Below, in pieces: positions 53,349 through 62,069 of a DNA stretch of 64,000 nt. Made by a program: the position numbers and the translations under genes. Under the pieces are notes generated by a model, which saw only the letters and a list, made by a program, of their open reading frames with translations, made no database searches and was not told the origin of the DNA. Origin of the DNA: Bacteroidota bacterium (lineage in GTDB: Bacteria; Bacteroidota; Bacteroidia; Cytophagales; Spirosomataceae); the NCBI GenBank assembly GCA_020161355.1, contig JAIUOF010000003.1, positions 372,001-436,000 on the forward strand. The letters are read 5' to 3'. Position 1 is the first letter of the stretch; every line of letters starts with the position of its first letter.

Positions 53349-54398
53349 ATGAAATTGGAAAACAAGAGGTTAACCAGCGATTTGCTGTTCAGGGTGTTAT
53401 TTCACCTTTTGTTCTGGTTTTACTGGCTTTTATTACCAATACTCAATTCAATCATGGACAACGACACCCATCGATTGGAACTTCTTACGAGTATATTACC
53501 GGCCAATTTATTGAGTCTTCCTTTTTTTTATATCAATACCGAGATACTGATCAAGCGTTTTTTTTCAAAAAATCAGCTAACGCGATATTTTTTAAGTCTC
53601 CTTGTTCTCTTTGTTGTTTATCTTATTTTATATGTACTGCTCAAAGATTATTTGATGGATAAATACCCCGTAAAGGTGTATGACTCCCGCACGTTATTTC
53701 CGGTGGTATTTATTATTTCGATGAGTACGCTTTACGGTGTAATCGTGATAATGGTAAATCAAAGCAAAAAAGACTCTGAGGAAAAGGAAGAGAAACTGAA
53801 GTCTGAGCTTTCGTTTCTGAGGTCACAGATTAGCCCCCATTTTATATTCAATGTCCTTAACAGTATTGTATATCTGATAAGGACAAAATCTGACAGAGCC
53901 GAAAACGTAACTATAGAGCTGAGCAATCTGATAAGGTATATGCTTTATGAATCTGAGAACAAACAAGTTTTGCTTGAAAAAGAGATAGAATACTTAAAAA
54001 ACTATATCGAACTTCAGAAAATCAGGTTCGGAGACGATGTAAATATCAATCTTAAAATTGAAGGGACGCCCGGAACACTTTTTATTGAGCCAATGCTATT
54101 GATTCCATTTGTCGAAAACGCCTTCAAACATGGGGTAGGATTTATTAAAAATCCGGAGATAGATATTTGGCTAAATATCACCTCGCCCAACAACTTCAGA
54201 TTTAAGGTGAGTAATAAAATAGGCCCGGAAAAAGAAAATCAAAAAGATTCGAATTCGGGTATTGGGCTCAAAAACGTAAAAAGAAGGATAGAATTACTTT
54301 ACCCTGAAAGCAATAATCTTAAAGTCAAAAACAACGACGCGGTTTTTGAAATTGATTTATCGCTAGGTCTAAAAACAATCAATCAAAATGACAGGTAA
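53349..54398 (+). CDS. LytS/YehU-type sensor histidine kinase
   Basis: 349 residues. Four transmembrane helices (about 14-35, 43-64, 80-100, 115-136) are followed by a linker coiled coil and the His_kinase domain with phospho-acceptor His164 (SQISPHFIFNVLNSI). The ATPase part has VPFxENAFKHG-type IPFVENAFKHGVGF and GIGLKNVKRRIELLYP. It should phosphorylate the LytTR response regulator, whose gene overlaps its 3' end by 11 bp. The pair is divergent from the outer-membrane beta-barrel gene with 248 bp between. The stimulus is unknown. Confidence 0.95.
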   Translation: MKLENKRLTSDLLFRVLFHLLFWFYWLLLPILNSIMDNDTHRLELLTSILPANLLSLPFFYINTEILIKRFFSKNQLTRYFLSLLVLFVVYLILYVLLKDYLMDKYPVKVYDSRTLFPVVFIISMSTLYGVIVIMVNQSKKDSEEKEEKLKSELSFLRSQISPHFIFNVLNSIVYLIRTKSDRAENVTIELSNLIRYMLYESENKQVLLEKEIEYLKNYIELQKIRFGDDVNINLKIEGTPGTLFIEPMLLIPFVENAFKHGVGFIKNPEIDIWLNITSPNNFRFKVSNKIGPEKENQKDSNSGIGLKNVKRRIELLYPESNNLKVKNNDAVFEIDLSLGLKTINQNDR

Positions 54399-55104
54399 AA
54401 TGAGGTGTATTGCGGTTGACGACGAGTCGCTCGCAAGAAAACTATTGGAAGAAAACATAAGTCAGATACCTTTTCTGGAGCTGGTAGCCACATGCAAAAA
54501 CGCATTTGAAGCTATGGAGATTTTGGAAAAAGAAAAAATTGACTTAATGTTTCTGGACATACAAATGCCAGGAATGCTGGGTACACAATTTCTTGAAAGC
54601 CTGATTTCAAAACCACTCGTTATATTTATTACCGCTTATGATCAATATGCTGTAGAGAGTTATAATCTCCAGGTGGTAGATTATCTGATGAAACCTGTGG
54701 GTCTTGAAAGGTTTAGCAAAGCAGTTTTGAAGGCAAAAGAGGTTCACAACCTTATAAATGCCAAAAAAGATGATCCTGAAATCAATTATATGTTTGTGAA
54801 TGTAGAATATTCTTTAGTCAGAATAAATTTCGATACAATAAGCCACATAGAAGGTTTGAAAGATTACATAAAAATATATGTAAACAATGCTGTCCATCCG
54901 ATTCTTACCAAGTCAACCCTGAAAGGGATCGAAGAAAAGCTCCCTTCAAGGCAATTTTTGAGAGTGCAAAAGTCTTTTATTGTAAATATCGACAAAATAG
55001 AATCTATCAGAAACCACCGTATCAGTATCGGAAAATTTGAGATTCCGGTTAGTGATACCAATATGGAAAGCTTGCTGGAGGCTATAAATTATAACAAACC
55101 CTGA
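54388..55104 (+). CDS. LytTR-family response regulator
   Basis: 238 residues. The receiver domain (about 5-125) has the acidic pocket D11-D12 (IAVDDESLA), phospho-acceptor Asp57 (LMFLDIQMPG) and conserved Thr and Lys (FITAYDQYAV, DYLMKPV). The LytTR DNA-binding domain spans 140-238 (INFDTISHIEGLKDYIKIY, FLRVQKSFIVNIDKIESI). It starts inside the kinase gene, so they are translationally coupled. Its stop codon directly abuts the stop codon of the convergent nuoN with no spacer. Its likely targets include the divergent outer-membrane gene. Confidence 0.95.
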   Translation: MTGKMRCIAVDDESLARKLLEENISQIPFLELVATCKNAFEAMEILEKEKIDLMFLDIQMPGMLGTQFLESLISKPLVIFITAYDQYAVESYNLQVVDYLMKPVGLERFSKAVLKAKEVHNLINAKKDDPEINYMFVNVEYSLVRINFDTISHIEGLKDYIKIYVNNAVHPILTKSTLKGIEEKLPSRQFLRVQKSFIVNIDKIESIRNHRISIGKFEIPVSDTNMESLLEAINYNKP

Positions 55105-56556
55105 TTATTTCGAAATTGATTTAATCCAAACGGTGATATCGTCGGGAAAGAAAAACAAGTATAAAATCGTTATAATAAACAGGCCTAATACAAAATTGAG
55201 GAAAAATACATTGGAGGTAATTTTGTTGGAATAGGAACCTTTAATCAACATAAAATAGGGCACTTTTAGGTAATAATATATCGATATGGCAGCGTTTAGC
55301 AAGCCAAAAATCAACAAGCCATAATACCAGCCGGCATGAGAGGGAGGATTAATGATTCCCGAAAAAACCATAAGTTTTGAATGAAAACCCAATGTGGGCG
55401 GTAAACCCACTAAAGCAGCCATTAATATCAAAGCATTGATACCCAGAAAAATGTTCTTTTGACCTAATCCTTTGAACTCTTCAACATTTTGACTTCCGCT
55501 ATAAACCTGCAACAAGTCGGCAAGAAAAAATGCACCCATGGTCATCAAGAGATAGGATGCAATATAAAAATAGCTCCCATAAAAATGATTATGAGAGGAA
55601 ATCAGCATCCCAACCAACACAAATCCGGAATGTGCTATGCCCGAATATCCCAGAAGCCGTTTAAAATCAGTCTGTGCCAGAGCGGCCAGATTTCCGACTA
55701 TCATAGAAAATACGGCCAGAACTATTATTAATGATTCAAAATCAGCAAAATTTGCTGTAATCAATCGGGAAATAACCAGAAAACCTCCAGCTTTCGGTGC
55801 AAATGATAGAAACGAGATTATCGGAGTTGAAGTAGATTCGTATACATCAGGAACCCAACTATGGAATGGAGCAGCTGCGATTTTAAATAAAAAACCACCC
55901 AGTACTAAAAAAAGTAAACCCTGTACCGCCAAGCCTGATTGATTCTCCAATGCAATTCTGAATTCCTCCGAGCCAAAATTAAAAGAAAAGGTCATGCCAT
56001 AGAAAAATGAAATTCCAAATAACATGATGGCACTACTGGTAGAACCAAAAATTAGATATTTTATACCTGCCTCAAAGTTGAGTTTCTCTTTTTTACTCGC
56101 AACCAGGACATACGAAACGATCGAAACCATTTCAAGAGCTAAATAAATAATCAAAAAATGATTACTCATTACCAATATACTCAATCCAAAAACTACCGAA
56201 ATAATCAAAAAGAAAACCTCCCCGGCATATTGATATCTGAATAATCGTGCATGAATAAAAAATATTATCGCCGAAAAAGTAATCAATTGTTTAAAAAATA
56301 GACTGATATTGTCTATAAATAACATCCCTCCCAGCAAACTTTTGCCATCTTGTGGTAATCGAAGACCTGAATAAAAACTAGTAGCATAAAAAAGGTAAGA
56401 CAGCAAAAGCATAATACCAAAAAATGGTACGATACTTTTTGTTTTATTAACAAAGGCTACCAAAAAAAGTATAAAAAACAAACCCAAAGCAAGATAAACT
56501 TCGGGCAAAAGATATCCAAAATCAGTCAAAATGTTGCTTAATCGCTGGTTTATCAT
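55105..56556 (-). CDS. nuoN: NADH-quinone oxidoreductase subunit N
   Basis: 483 residues with about fourteen transmembrane helices. It belongs to the antiporter-like family of complex I (LEMVSIVSYVLVASKK, KYLIFGSTSSAIMLFGISF, AAAPFHSWVPDVYESTSTP, FKRLLGYSGIAHSGFVLVG). Conserved Glu and Lys in the middle helices carry protons across the inner membrane. Its ATG overlaps the nuoM stop by 4 bp. Its stop codon touches that of the convergent LytTR gene, so no separate terminator is visible. Confidence 0.95.
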   Translation of the reverse strand: MINQRLSNILTDFGYLLPEVYLALGLFFILFLVAFVNKTKSIVPFFGIMLLLSYLFYATSFYSGLRLPQDGKSLLGGMLFIDNISLFFKQLITFSAIIFFIHARLFRYQYAGEVFFLIISVVFGLSILVMSNHFLIIYLALEMVSIVSYVLVASKKEKLNFEAGIKYLIFGSTSSAIMLFGISFFYGMTFSFNFGSEEFRIALENQSGLAVQGLLFLVLGGFLFKIAAAPFHSWVPDVYESTSTPIISFLSFAPKAGGFLVISRLITANFADFESLIIVLAVFSMIVGNLAALAQTDFKRLLGYSGIAHSGFVLVGMLISSHNHFYGSYFYIASYLLMTMGAFFLADLLQVYSGSQNVEEFKGLGQKNIFLGINALILMAALVGLPPTLGFHSKLMVFSGIINPPSHAGWYYGLLIFGLLNAAISIYYYLKVPYFMLIKGSYSNKITSNVFFLNFVLGLFIITILYLFFFPDDITVWIKSISK

Positions 56557-58124
56557 CTTAAAATGTAGTTGATAGTAGGATTGAGATAATCAAACAACAG
56601 ATTAGGGAATACACCTAACAATATGGTCAGTACCGCCAGAATTCCCAACATGAGGAATTCCCGCTGATTAAGATCCGGAAGTTTGTTTTCGAAATCGGGT
56701 AAAGTCCTGAATTCACCAAAAAACATTTTCTGGAATGTCCATAAAAGATATACCGCCGAAATCACGATACCCAATACACCCATAATGGGAATTATTTTGG
56801 GGATTGGGCCAGACTGAAAAGCGGCAAAAAGCGTAAAAAATTCACCTATAAATCCTGAAAGTGACGGCAAACCCAAAGAACCAAAAAAAGCAATAGCTAC
56901 TGCAACAGTAAATATGGGCATTTTGTTGGCCAATCCCTGAAAGTTTGAAATTTCCCTGTTTTTGGTTCTTTCATAAATAACACCCGCAACCAAAAACAAC
57001 ATCGAGGCAAGAATTCCATGACTAAACATTTGAAAAACTGCCCCGTTAAATCCTTCCTTATTTAAAGCGGCAATTCCAACCAAAACAAAACCCATATGCG
57101 AAACAGAGGAATAGGCAATCAACTTTTTCAGATCTTTTTGGGCGAGTGCGTTTAAACCACCATAAAGAATTGATACCAAACCTACAGCCCCAATTAATAT
57201 CGCAAATTTTTGAAACTCATCCGGAAAAAATCCATATCCTATTCTAATCATTCCATATCCTCCAATTTTCAATAATATTCCGGCCAATACTACCGAAATG
57301 GGAGTTGGGGCTTCTACATGTGCATCAGGTAACCAGGTATGAAACGGCACCATCGGAAGCTTGATGCCAAAACCAATAAAAAGCAGAAAAAACATGAATC
57401 CTCGTGCATCCAAACCGAATATTGTGGCGGGTTTATCTATACTTAATATTGAATTAGATAATAGATTTCCGGCATCACTCAATAACCTGAAGTCAAAACT
57501 GTAAACCAGTTTTTTGTATTCATTGGTAAAGAATTGATCGGTGTTTGACATTGAAAGTGCAATCATCACTACTAAGATCATCACCGAACCTACCAAAGTA
57601 TAAATAATAAATTTCAGCGAGGCATACTGTTTGTTCGGACCTCCCCATATACCTATCAGAAAATACATCGGCAACAGCATGAATTCGAAGAAAATAAAGA
57701 AAAGGAAAAAGTCAACTGCGACAAAACAGCCGATTACAGAAGCCAGGAGCAACAGAAATAATGAAAAATAGGCTTTTTCTTTTTTTTCAATACCAAAAGA
57801 GGAAATATTGGCAATAAAAAAGACAAAAATAGTGAGCACTATCATAGATAAGGATAAGCCATCAACCCCAACAATGTAATCAATTGACAAAATGGCGGTA
57901 TTGCCCAGTGAAAGGCGAATCCATTCGAAATGCTCCAGAAACTGGTAATTAGGTACTTTAATATCAAAGCCTTTTATCAGAGTACCCAGATTGATAAACA
58001 TGAATATCAATGTCAGAAGCGATATCCATTTGTATGAGGCTTTATAGGAATCAGGTAAAACCAATATCAATACCGATGCAAATATTGGCAATAAAATGAG
58101 TGTACTTATCAATCCTGATTGCAT
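56553..58124 (-). CDS. nuoM: NADH-quinone oxidoreductase subunit M
   Basis: 523 residues with about fourteen transmembrane helices. Signatures of the antiporter-like subunit are FFIFFEFMLLPMYFLIGIWG (helix with the key Glu), LPMVPFHTWLPDAHVEAPTP and LKKLIAYSSVSHMGFVLVG. It pumps protons within the membrane arm of complex I. It begins 1 bp after nuoL and overlaps nuoN by 4 bp, so the three are one translational unit. Confidence 0.96.
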   Translation of the reverse strand: MQSGLISTLILLPIFASVLILVLPDSYKASYKWISLLTLIFMFINLGTLIKGFDIKVPNYQFLEHFEWIRLSLGNTAILSIDYIVGVDGLSLSMIVLTIFVFFIANISSFGIEKKEKAYFSLFLLLLASVIGCFVAVDFFLFFIFFEFMLLPMYFLIGIWGGPNKQYASLKFIIYTLVGSVMILVVMIALSMSNTDQFFTNEYKKLVYSFDFRLLSDAGNLLSNSILSIDKPATIFGLDARGFMFFLLFIGFGIKLPMVPFHTWLPDAHVEAPTPISVVLAGILLKIGGYGMIRIGYGFFPDEFQKFAILIGAVGLVSILYGGLNALAQKDLKKLIAYSSVSHMGFVLVGIAALNKEGFNGAVFQMFSHGILASMLFLVAGVIYERTKNREISNFQGLANKMPIFTVAVAIAFFGSLGLPSLSGFIGEFFTLFAAFQSGPIPKIIPIMGVLGIVISAVYLLWTFQKMFFGEFRTLPDFENKLPDLNQREFLMLGILAVLTILLGVFPNLLFDYLNPTINYILR

Positions 58125-58125
58125 G

Positions 58126-60237
58126 TTAAACGAGTAAAATTCTAATTAAAATAATTCCCAAAGTAAGGGCAACCATGCCCAAAACATAAAATTGCAATTG
58201 TCCTTTCGCAAATGACCTAATTCTGTTACCCAAACTACTTAATCCTCCCGAAATCCCCAGCACCGAGCCATCAACAAACCTTTTCTCAAAAACTGCCACT
58301 AAACTGGAAAAAACTATTGTAAGATTTCCTAGCTTATTGACCAAGCCATCTACCCAATTTTTATCAAAATAATATATCAAACCCTGAATCCCTTCAAAAC
58401 CCGGCTTCTTATCATCTCCAAAAGTTTTAAAAGAGGTAAGTTTGCTGCTTATAGCTACATAAAGCTTATCAATGTAAAAATGATTTAATAGAAAATTGGC
58501 AACTAATTTTTGCCAACCTTGTTTGGTTTCACCCAAATAATACCTTCGCAACTCCTCAAATGTGGTGTTGTAGGATATCAGTAAGGCCAAAATCATAAGA
58601 CCATAAACCGCAAATGGAACCCAATGAAAATGAATGTCACCTCCACCCCAAATTTTCAAAAACCATACGTCTTTGTATTCAAAAACCGATTTTGAAAATA
58701 AAAAATATCCGGAGCCCAATCCCAAAAATATGACTGCAACATCAAACACACCCAGATTTCTGAAAAATTGAATTACCCTATCTTCCCCAAGGCTTTCATT
58801 CTCAGCATTGAGTATATCCTGAATTGATTTAATTGTTTTTCCAAAAGTTTTCCTGGTACTATCTATGATTTTCTCAACTGGACTTTCCTGTCTTTCAAAA
58901 AATACCATTACAATTTGCCTTACCATGTAGAAAGCCGTCAAAAAGGCAGTAATGCCCATAAAAATTGGCACCAAAGTCTTAATACTGAAAATGTGGTTTT
59001 CATATCCATAAGCAACTGCTGCGTTAAGGAGAGCTTCTTTTGATAAAAATCCGGAAGTAAGCGGTACGCCTATCAATGCCGCCGAACATATCAGATAGAA
59101 ATAAAAAATTACTGGTATTTTTTTAATCAAATTGCCCATTTTCCGCATATCTTGCTCATGATGAAGATAATGAATCACGGCTCCGGCACTAAGAAATAAG
59201 CCTGCCTTGAAAAAAGCATGCGTTGCCAGATGAAATAAACTTGCCCCAACAGCCCCCATTCCCATTCCGGCAACCATAAATCCCAATTGCGAGATGGTAG
59301 AATAAGCCAGCACTTTTTTAATATCATATTGAAAAGCAGCTGAAAGTCCTGCCAAAACGCTCGTAAAAGAACCGATAAGAGCTATAATTAATCCTGCTTC
59401 AGACGGAATGATCGGCGATATGCGTCCCAGTAAATAAACCCCTGCAACTACCATAGTAGCAGCATGAATCAAAGCCGAAGCGGGTGTTGGACCTTCCATG
59501 GCATCAGGAAGCCAGGTCTGTAAGGGCAACTGAGCCGATTTAGCTGTAACACCCCCAAAGACCAGCAATACTGCCAAATTTTGAATTTCATTTACTGTCA
59601 AAAACGGAAAATGAGAAATTTTGCCGGTTATTGATGCAATAGGCAATTCCTGAAAATCAAGGGTTCCGTATATGAGGAAAAAGGTGAAAATTCCTGCCAA
59701 AAAAAGGGCATCTCCCACCCGATTCATCAAAAATGCCTTTAGAGAAGCATCATTTGCAGATTTTTTAGTAAACCAAAAACCTATCAATAAATAGGAACAA
59801 AAGCCAACCAACTCCCAGAAAAAATACAATTGCAGCATATTTCCCGACAAAACCACACCCAGCATCGAAAACACAAATAAATTGAGGAAGGCAAAAAAGC
59901 GGTTGATTCCCGGGTCATTTTTAAGGTATCTGGTAGAAAAAAGCTGCACTGCCAGTGCAATGATTTGCACCAAAATATACATAAAATACGACTGATTGTC
60001 GATTACATATTTAAATTCGAAATGGGTATCGCCCACATTGAGCCAATGGTACGAAAAGGCGTAAAATTCCTGATAATTAAGTTCTACACTTGAGCTTACT
60101 ACCAAACCCATTACATTGAATATCAGCGATATCCACCCTGAAAGTTCTTTAAATACCGTGTACTGTAAACCCAAAAGGAATACAAAACCCAGTAAATACA
60201 ACATGAGATTTAAAAATACAATTGACTCGGGAGTCAT
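58126..60237 (-). CDS. nuoL: NADH-quinone oxidoreductase subunit L
   Basis: 703 residues, longer than the usual 600-660. The antiporter core is clear (WELVGFCSYLLIGFWFTKKSA, SAQLPLQTWLPDAMEGPTP, IKKVLAYSTISQLGFMVAG, FKAGLFLSAGAVIH). A hydrophilic insert of about 45 residues (DSTRKTFGKTIKSIQDIL, about 455-495) interrupts the later part. The C-terminus carries the segment that forms the lateral helix (GFEGIQGLIYYFDKNWVDG) and a final transmembrane helix. It is the first gene of nuoLMN here; nuoK, J, H and the rest are not upstream, where lhgO lies instead. Confidence 0.95.
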   Translation of the reverse strand: MTPESIVFLNLMLYLLGFVFLLGLQYTVFKELSGWISLIFNVMGLVVSSSVELNYQEFYAFSYHWLNVGDTHFEFKYVIDNQSYFMYILVQIIALAVQLFSTRYLKNDPGINRFFAFLNLFVFSMLGVVLSGNMLQLYFFWELVGFCSYLLIGFWFTKKSANDASLKAFLMNRVGDALFLAGIFTFFLIYGTLDFQELPIASITGKISHFPFLTVNEIQNLAVLLVFGGVTAKSAQLPLQTWLPDAMEGPTPASALIHAATMVVAGVYLLGRISPIIPSEAGLIIALIGSFTSVLAGLSAAFQYDIKKVLAYSTISQLGFMVAGMGMGAVGASLFHLATHAFFKAGLFLSAGAVIHYLHHEQDMRKMGNLIKKIPVIFYFYLICSAALIGVPLTSGFLSKEALLNAAVAYGYENHIFSIKTLVPIFMGITAFLTAFYMVRQIVMVFFERQESPVEKIIDSTRKTFGKTIKSIQDILNAENESLGEDRVIQFFRNLGVFDVAVIFLGLGSGYFLFSKSVFEYKDVWFLKIWGGGDIHFHWVPFAVYGLMILALLISYNTTFEELRRYYLGETKQGWQKLVANFLLNHFYIDKLYVAISSKLTSFKTFGDDKKPGFEGIQGLIYYFDKNWVDGLVNKLGNLTIVFSSLVAVFEKRFVDGSVLGISGGLSSLGNRIRSFAKGQLQFYVLGMVALTLGIILIRILLV

Positions 60238-60262
60238 CTCTTCATGGGTGATGTTAAAAAGA

Positions 60263-60270
60263 CAAAACTA
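60263..60270 (-). promoter_or_regulatory. Candidate -7 box of nuoLMN
   Basis: Minus-strand TAGTTTTG is an exact TAnnTTTG match, 25 bp before the nuoL ATG. The -33 match is poor. It supports nuoLMN being transcribed separately from lhgO. Confidence 0.4.
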
Positions 60271-60323
60271 AGGAATATCCCCCTTTAAACCATGTAAAAA
60301 TTACTAAAAACAGTCCTTCTTTT

Positions 60324-61526
60324 TCAGTTTAGCCTTTTTAATGCCATTTCAGAAATGGTTTTTCCAATCGCCAAAGAAGAGGTAGCTGCCGGAGAAGGTG
60401 CATTGAGCACATTTATAGCCTGCTGATTTTCGATTATCGCAAAATCATCCAATAGCCCTCCTGTATAATCACATGCCTGAGCTCTCACCCCTGAACCACC
60501 AGGTTTGAGATCGTCTTCCTGAATTTCGGGTATCAAAGCCTGAAGTGCTCTGGTAAAGGCCGACTTTGAAAAAGAACGGTAATATTCTCCTAAGCCCGTC
60601 TTCCAATATTTTGCAGCAACTTTCCTGAAACCCGGCCAGGCCATGGTTTCAAAAAACTCAGGAAAATTCACAGTGTATTTTGTGTAACCTTCGCGTCTGA
60701 AAGCCAATACAGCATTAGGTCCTGCCTCAATACCGCCATCAATCATCCTTGTAAAATGCACACCTAAAAACGGGAAATTAGGATCAGGAACAGGATATAT
60801 CAGATGTTTTACCAAATAATGCTTTTCGGGTTTTACTTCGTAATACTCACCTCTGAATGGAATAATCCTCACATCAACTTTTTTATGTTCAGTAAATTGA
60901 GCAACTTTATCACTATATAGCCCGGCACAGTTTATTACCAGTTTAGTATCATAACTCCCTTTGGTCGTAACTACAGTGGAAATTCCATTAAGTGCCGAAA
61001 TAGAGGTAACCTTTTCCCCTAATCTCACTTCTCCTCCGAGGTTTTTTAGTAATTCCAGATATTTTTCCGATACTTTGGTATAGTTGATTATCCCTGTTTG
61101 AGGCACCTTTATTCCGGCAATACCTGCTACGTGAGGTTCGATTTCCCGCATTTGCTCCACAGTCAGTTTTTCCAGTCCGCCGAGTTTATTCTGTAAACCC
61201 CTGTCATACAACCCCTTAAGTATTGGGAGCTGAGCCTCATTGGTAGCAACAACTATTTTGCCACAAAGCTCATATTTTACATCATTTTTTTCACAGAAAT
61301 CAATCAGCTGATGATAGCCGTCAATACAGTTTTTTGCCTTTAAACTACCTGGCTTATAGTACAATCCTGAATGAATAACGCCTGAATTATGCCCGGTTTG
61401 ATGTGGGGCTATCCGGTCTTCTTTTTCAATAACCACCAATCTGAGATTGGGATTGGACTGTTTTAGGTTTAAAGCAGTAGAAAGCCCTACAATACCTCCT
61501 CCAACTACAACTACATCATACCTCAT
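60324..61526 (-). CDS. lhgO: L-2-hydroxyglutarate oxidase (FAD-dependent)
   Basis: 400 residues. The FAD-binding Rossmann motif is G9-GG-IV-G14 (VVVVGGGIVGLSTAL). Family signatures include IAPHQTGHNSGVIHSGLYYKPGS, VPQTGIINYTKVSEKYLELL, VINCAGLYSDKVAQF, IPFRGEYYEVKPEKHYLV, YPVPDPNFPFLGVHFTRM and the C-terminal SGVRAQACDYTGGLLDDF. It oxidises L-2-hydroxyglutarate to 2-oxoglutarate and passes electrons to quinone. It lies 86 bp upstream of nuoL on the same strand, so both feed the respiratory chain. Confidence in function is high because the family is well conserved. Confidence 0.93.
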   Translation of the reverse strand: MRYDVVVVGGGIVGLSTALNLKQSNPNLRLVVIEKEDRIAPHQTGHNSGVIHSGLYYKPGSLKAKNCIDGYHQLIDFCEKNDVKYELCGKIVVATNEAQLPILKGLYDRGLQNKLGGLEKLTVEQMREIEPHVAGIAGIKVPQTGIINYTKVSEKYLELLKNLGGEVRLGEKVTSISALNGISTVVTTKGSYDTKLVINCAGLYSDKVAQFTEHKKVDVRIIPFRGEYYEVKPEKHYLVKHLIYPVPDPNFPFLGVHFTRMIDGGIEAGPNAVLAFRREGYTKYTVNFPEFFETMAWPGFRKVAAKYWKTGLGEYYRSFSKSAFTRALQALIPEIQEDDLKPGGSGVRAQACDYTGGLLDDFAIIENQQAINVLNAPSPAATSSLAIGKTISEMALKRLN

Positions 61527-61601
61527 TTTTTATTAATTTGGGAGAATTCCGCAAAACATTCTGATTTTAAGACTTATTTCGATTTAATAAAGAAAATAAA
61601 C

Positions 61602-61633
61602 TTTGTGTTTTTGGAATGCTCAATTTAAATTTG
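61602..61633 (+). promoter_or_regulatory. Promoter of the small lipoprotein gene
   Basis: TTTG (61602-61605), 20-nt spacer, TAAATTTG (61626-61633): exact matches to both Bacteroidota boxes, 28 bp before the ATG. Confidence 0.65.
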
Positions 61634-61661
61634 TGCAAATTTAAAAGATATAAGCTTTATA

Positions 61662-61931
61662 ATGAAAAAGAAACTGGGTATTATATTACTTTTTGCTGTG
61701 GTAGCACTCATGGCTTCATGCAGCTATCAAAAAAATAACAGAATTGAGCAGGATGACCTCAATGAAGGCAGTGAATATGTATATGGTGTTCACCCTGACT
61801 CTATGGCTCGCCAGTTAAGTGTTACTTATGAAGCAAAACCTGAGCTAGAAGAGCGTACAGCCAAGATAAAAGAAATACTATACCCCTCTGTAGCAGTTGC
61901 CCAGACAGATACTGCCCAGAGTGCTCAATAA
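61662..61931 (+). CDS. Small lipoprotein of unknown function
   Basis: 89 residues. A lipoprotein signal (AVVALMASC, Cys20) precedes a short polar mature part of about 70 residues. GSEYVYGVHPDSMARQLSV and KPELEERTAKIKEILYPS are the only notable stretches, the second helical. No family is recognised. A strong promoter directly upstream supports it as a real gene. It may be outer-membrane anchored and abundant, as many small Bacteroidota lipoproteins are, but its role is unknown. Confidence 0.75.
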   Translation: MKKKLGIILLFAVVALMASCSYQKNNRIEQDDLNEGSEYVYGVHPDSMARQLSVTYEAKPELEERTAKIKEILYPSVAVAQTDTAQSAQ

Positions 61932-62069
61932 TTTCCGGGTATTTATTCATAAATGATTTTGCGGATTCAAATTCTCAGGAATTTTTTCGTGAAATCATTT
62001 TTTTGTATAAAAATATTACTAAATTCCATCGGTTTAATTTTACTGAACATCAATTAATTACAAGCATTT

